Shown: positions 5,668-5,699 of the stretch, piece by piece | Numbering within the stretch: position 1 is the first letter of the stretch | Layout: each line of letters opens with the position of its first letter | DNA from: an uncultured Erysipelotrichaceae bacterium | GTDB taxonomy: Bacteria > Bacillota_I > Bacilli_A > Erysipelotrichales > Coprobacillaceae | Direction: 5' to 3' | Length of the DNA stretch: 5,699 nt | Assembly (NCBI GenBank): GCA_945981915.1 | Contig: CAMFRJ010000099.1 | Span: forward strand, 1-5,699 | The notes under the pieces: generated by a model | Databases searched by the model: none | Seen by the model: the letters and a program-made list of their open reading frames with translations, nothing else | What the model was told of the DNA's origin: nothing | Made by a program: the position numbers and the translations under genes

Positions 5668-5699
5668 CTGTCTCTTATACACATCTCCGAGCCCACGAG
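5668..5699. other. Untrimmed Illumina Nextera i7-side adapter (not genomic)
   Basis: Positions 5668-5686 read CTGTCTCTTATACACATCT, the Tn5 mosaic end in reverse orientation. Positions 5687-5699 read CCGAGCCCACGAG, the start of the Nextera read-2 tail. Together with the left adapter this gives inward-facing ends around about 5624 bp. The transporter frame stays open through this segment and adds the spurious peptide VSYTHLRAHE. Confidence 0.98.

Overview
The window is an AT-rich bacterial contig, most likely from a low-GC Bacillota and plausibly a gut Erysipelotrichia or Clostridia relative. The evidence is strong A/T-rich codon use, AAGGA-type ribosome binding sites, a YolD-type polymerase cassette and a Gram-positive style ABC ATPase/permease fusion. 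The exact taxon is an inference. Both ends are untrimmed Illumina Nextera (Tn5) adapter, so the real genomic DNA is only about 44..5667. The genes at both edges are cut by library construction, not by biology.

Layout, left to right. 44..230 (minus) is the N-terminal part of a small DUF3781-type protein. It is divergent from a two-gene plus-strand operon, and the 175 bp gap between their start codons holds a long AT-rich palindrome just upstream of a perfect TATAAT. The operon is 406..1908, a UvrX/YqjW-like (UmuC-related) Y-family translesion DNA polymerase, and 1908..2324, a YolD-like protein whose ATG overlaps the polymerase stop as TAATG. Converging on it with only 6 bp between stop codons is 2331..3227 (minus), an extended-SDR NAD-dependent epimerase/dehydratase. 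A 510 bp gap follows, with weak promoter candidates and six copies of the octamer TGATAAAA in both orientations. The last gene, 3738..5667 (plus, 3' truncated), is a MacB-like fusion of an ABC ATPase with an FtsX-type permease.

Functionally, the polymerase and YolD-like genes form one recognisable module for damage-tolerant DNA synthesis, probably damage-inducible in the UmuDC sense. No canonical Gram-positive LexA box is visible, so the palindrome is the best operator candidate. The epimerase and the ABC transporter look like unlinked neighbours. I see no CRISPR array, tRNA, rRNA, insertion sequence or phage structural gene. I do not see a clearly new multi-gene system. The most worthwhile leads are the palindrome at the polymerase promoter and the repeated octamer in the epimerase/ABC gap.
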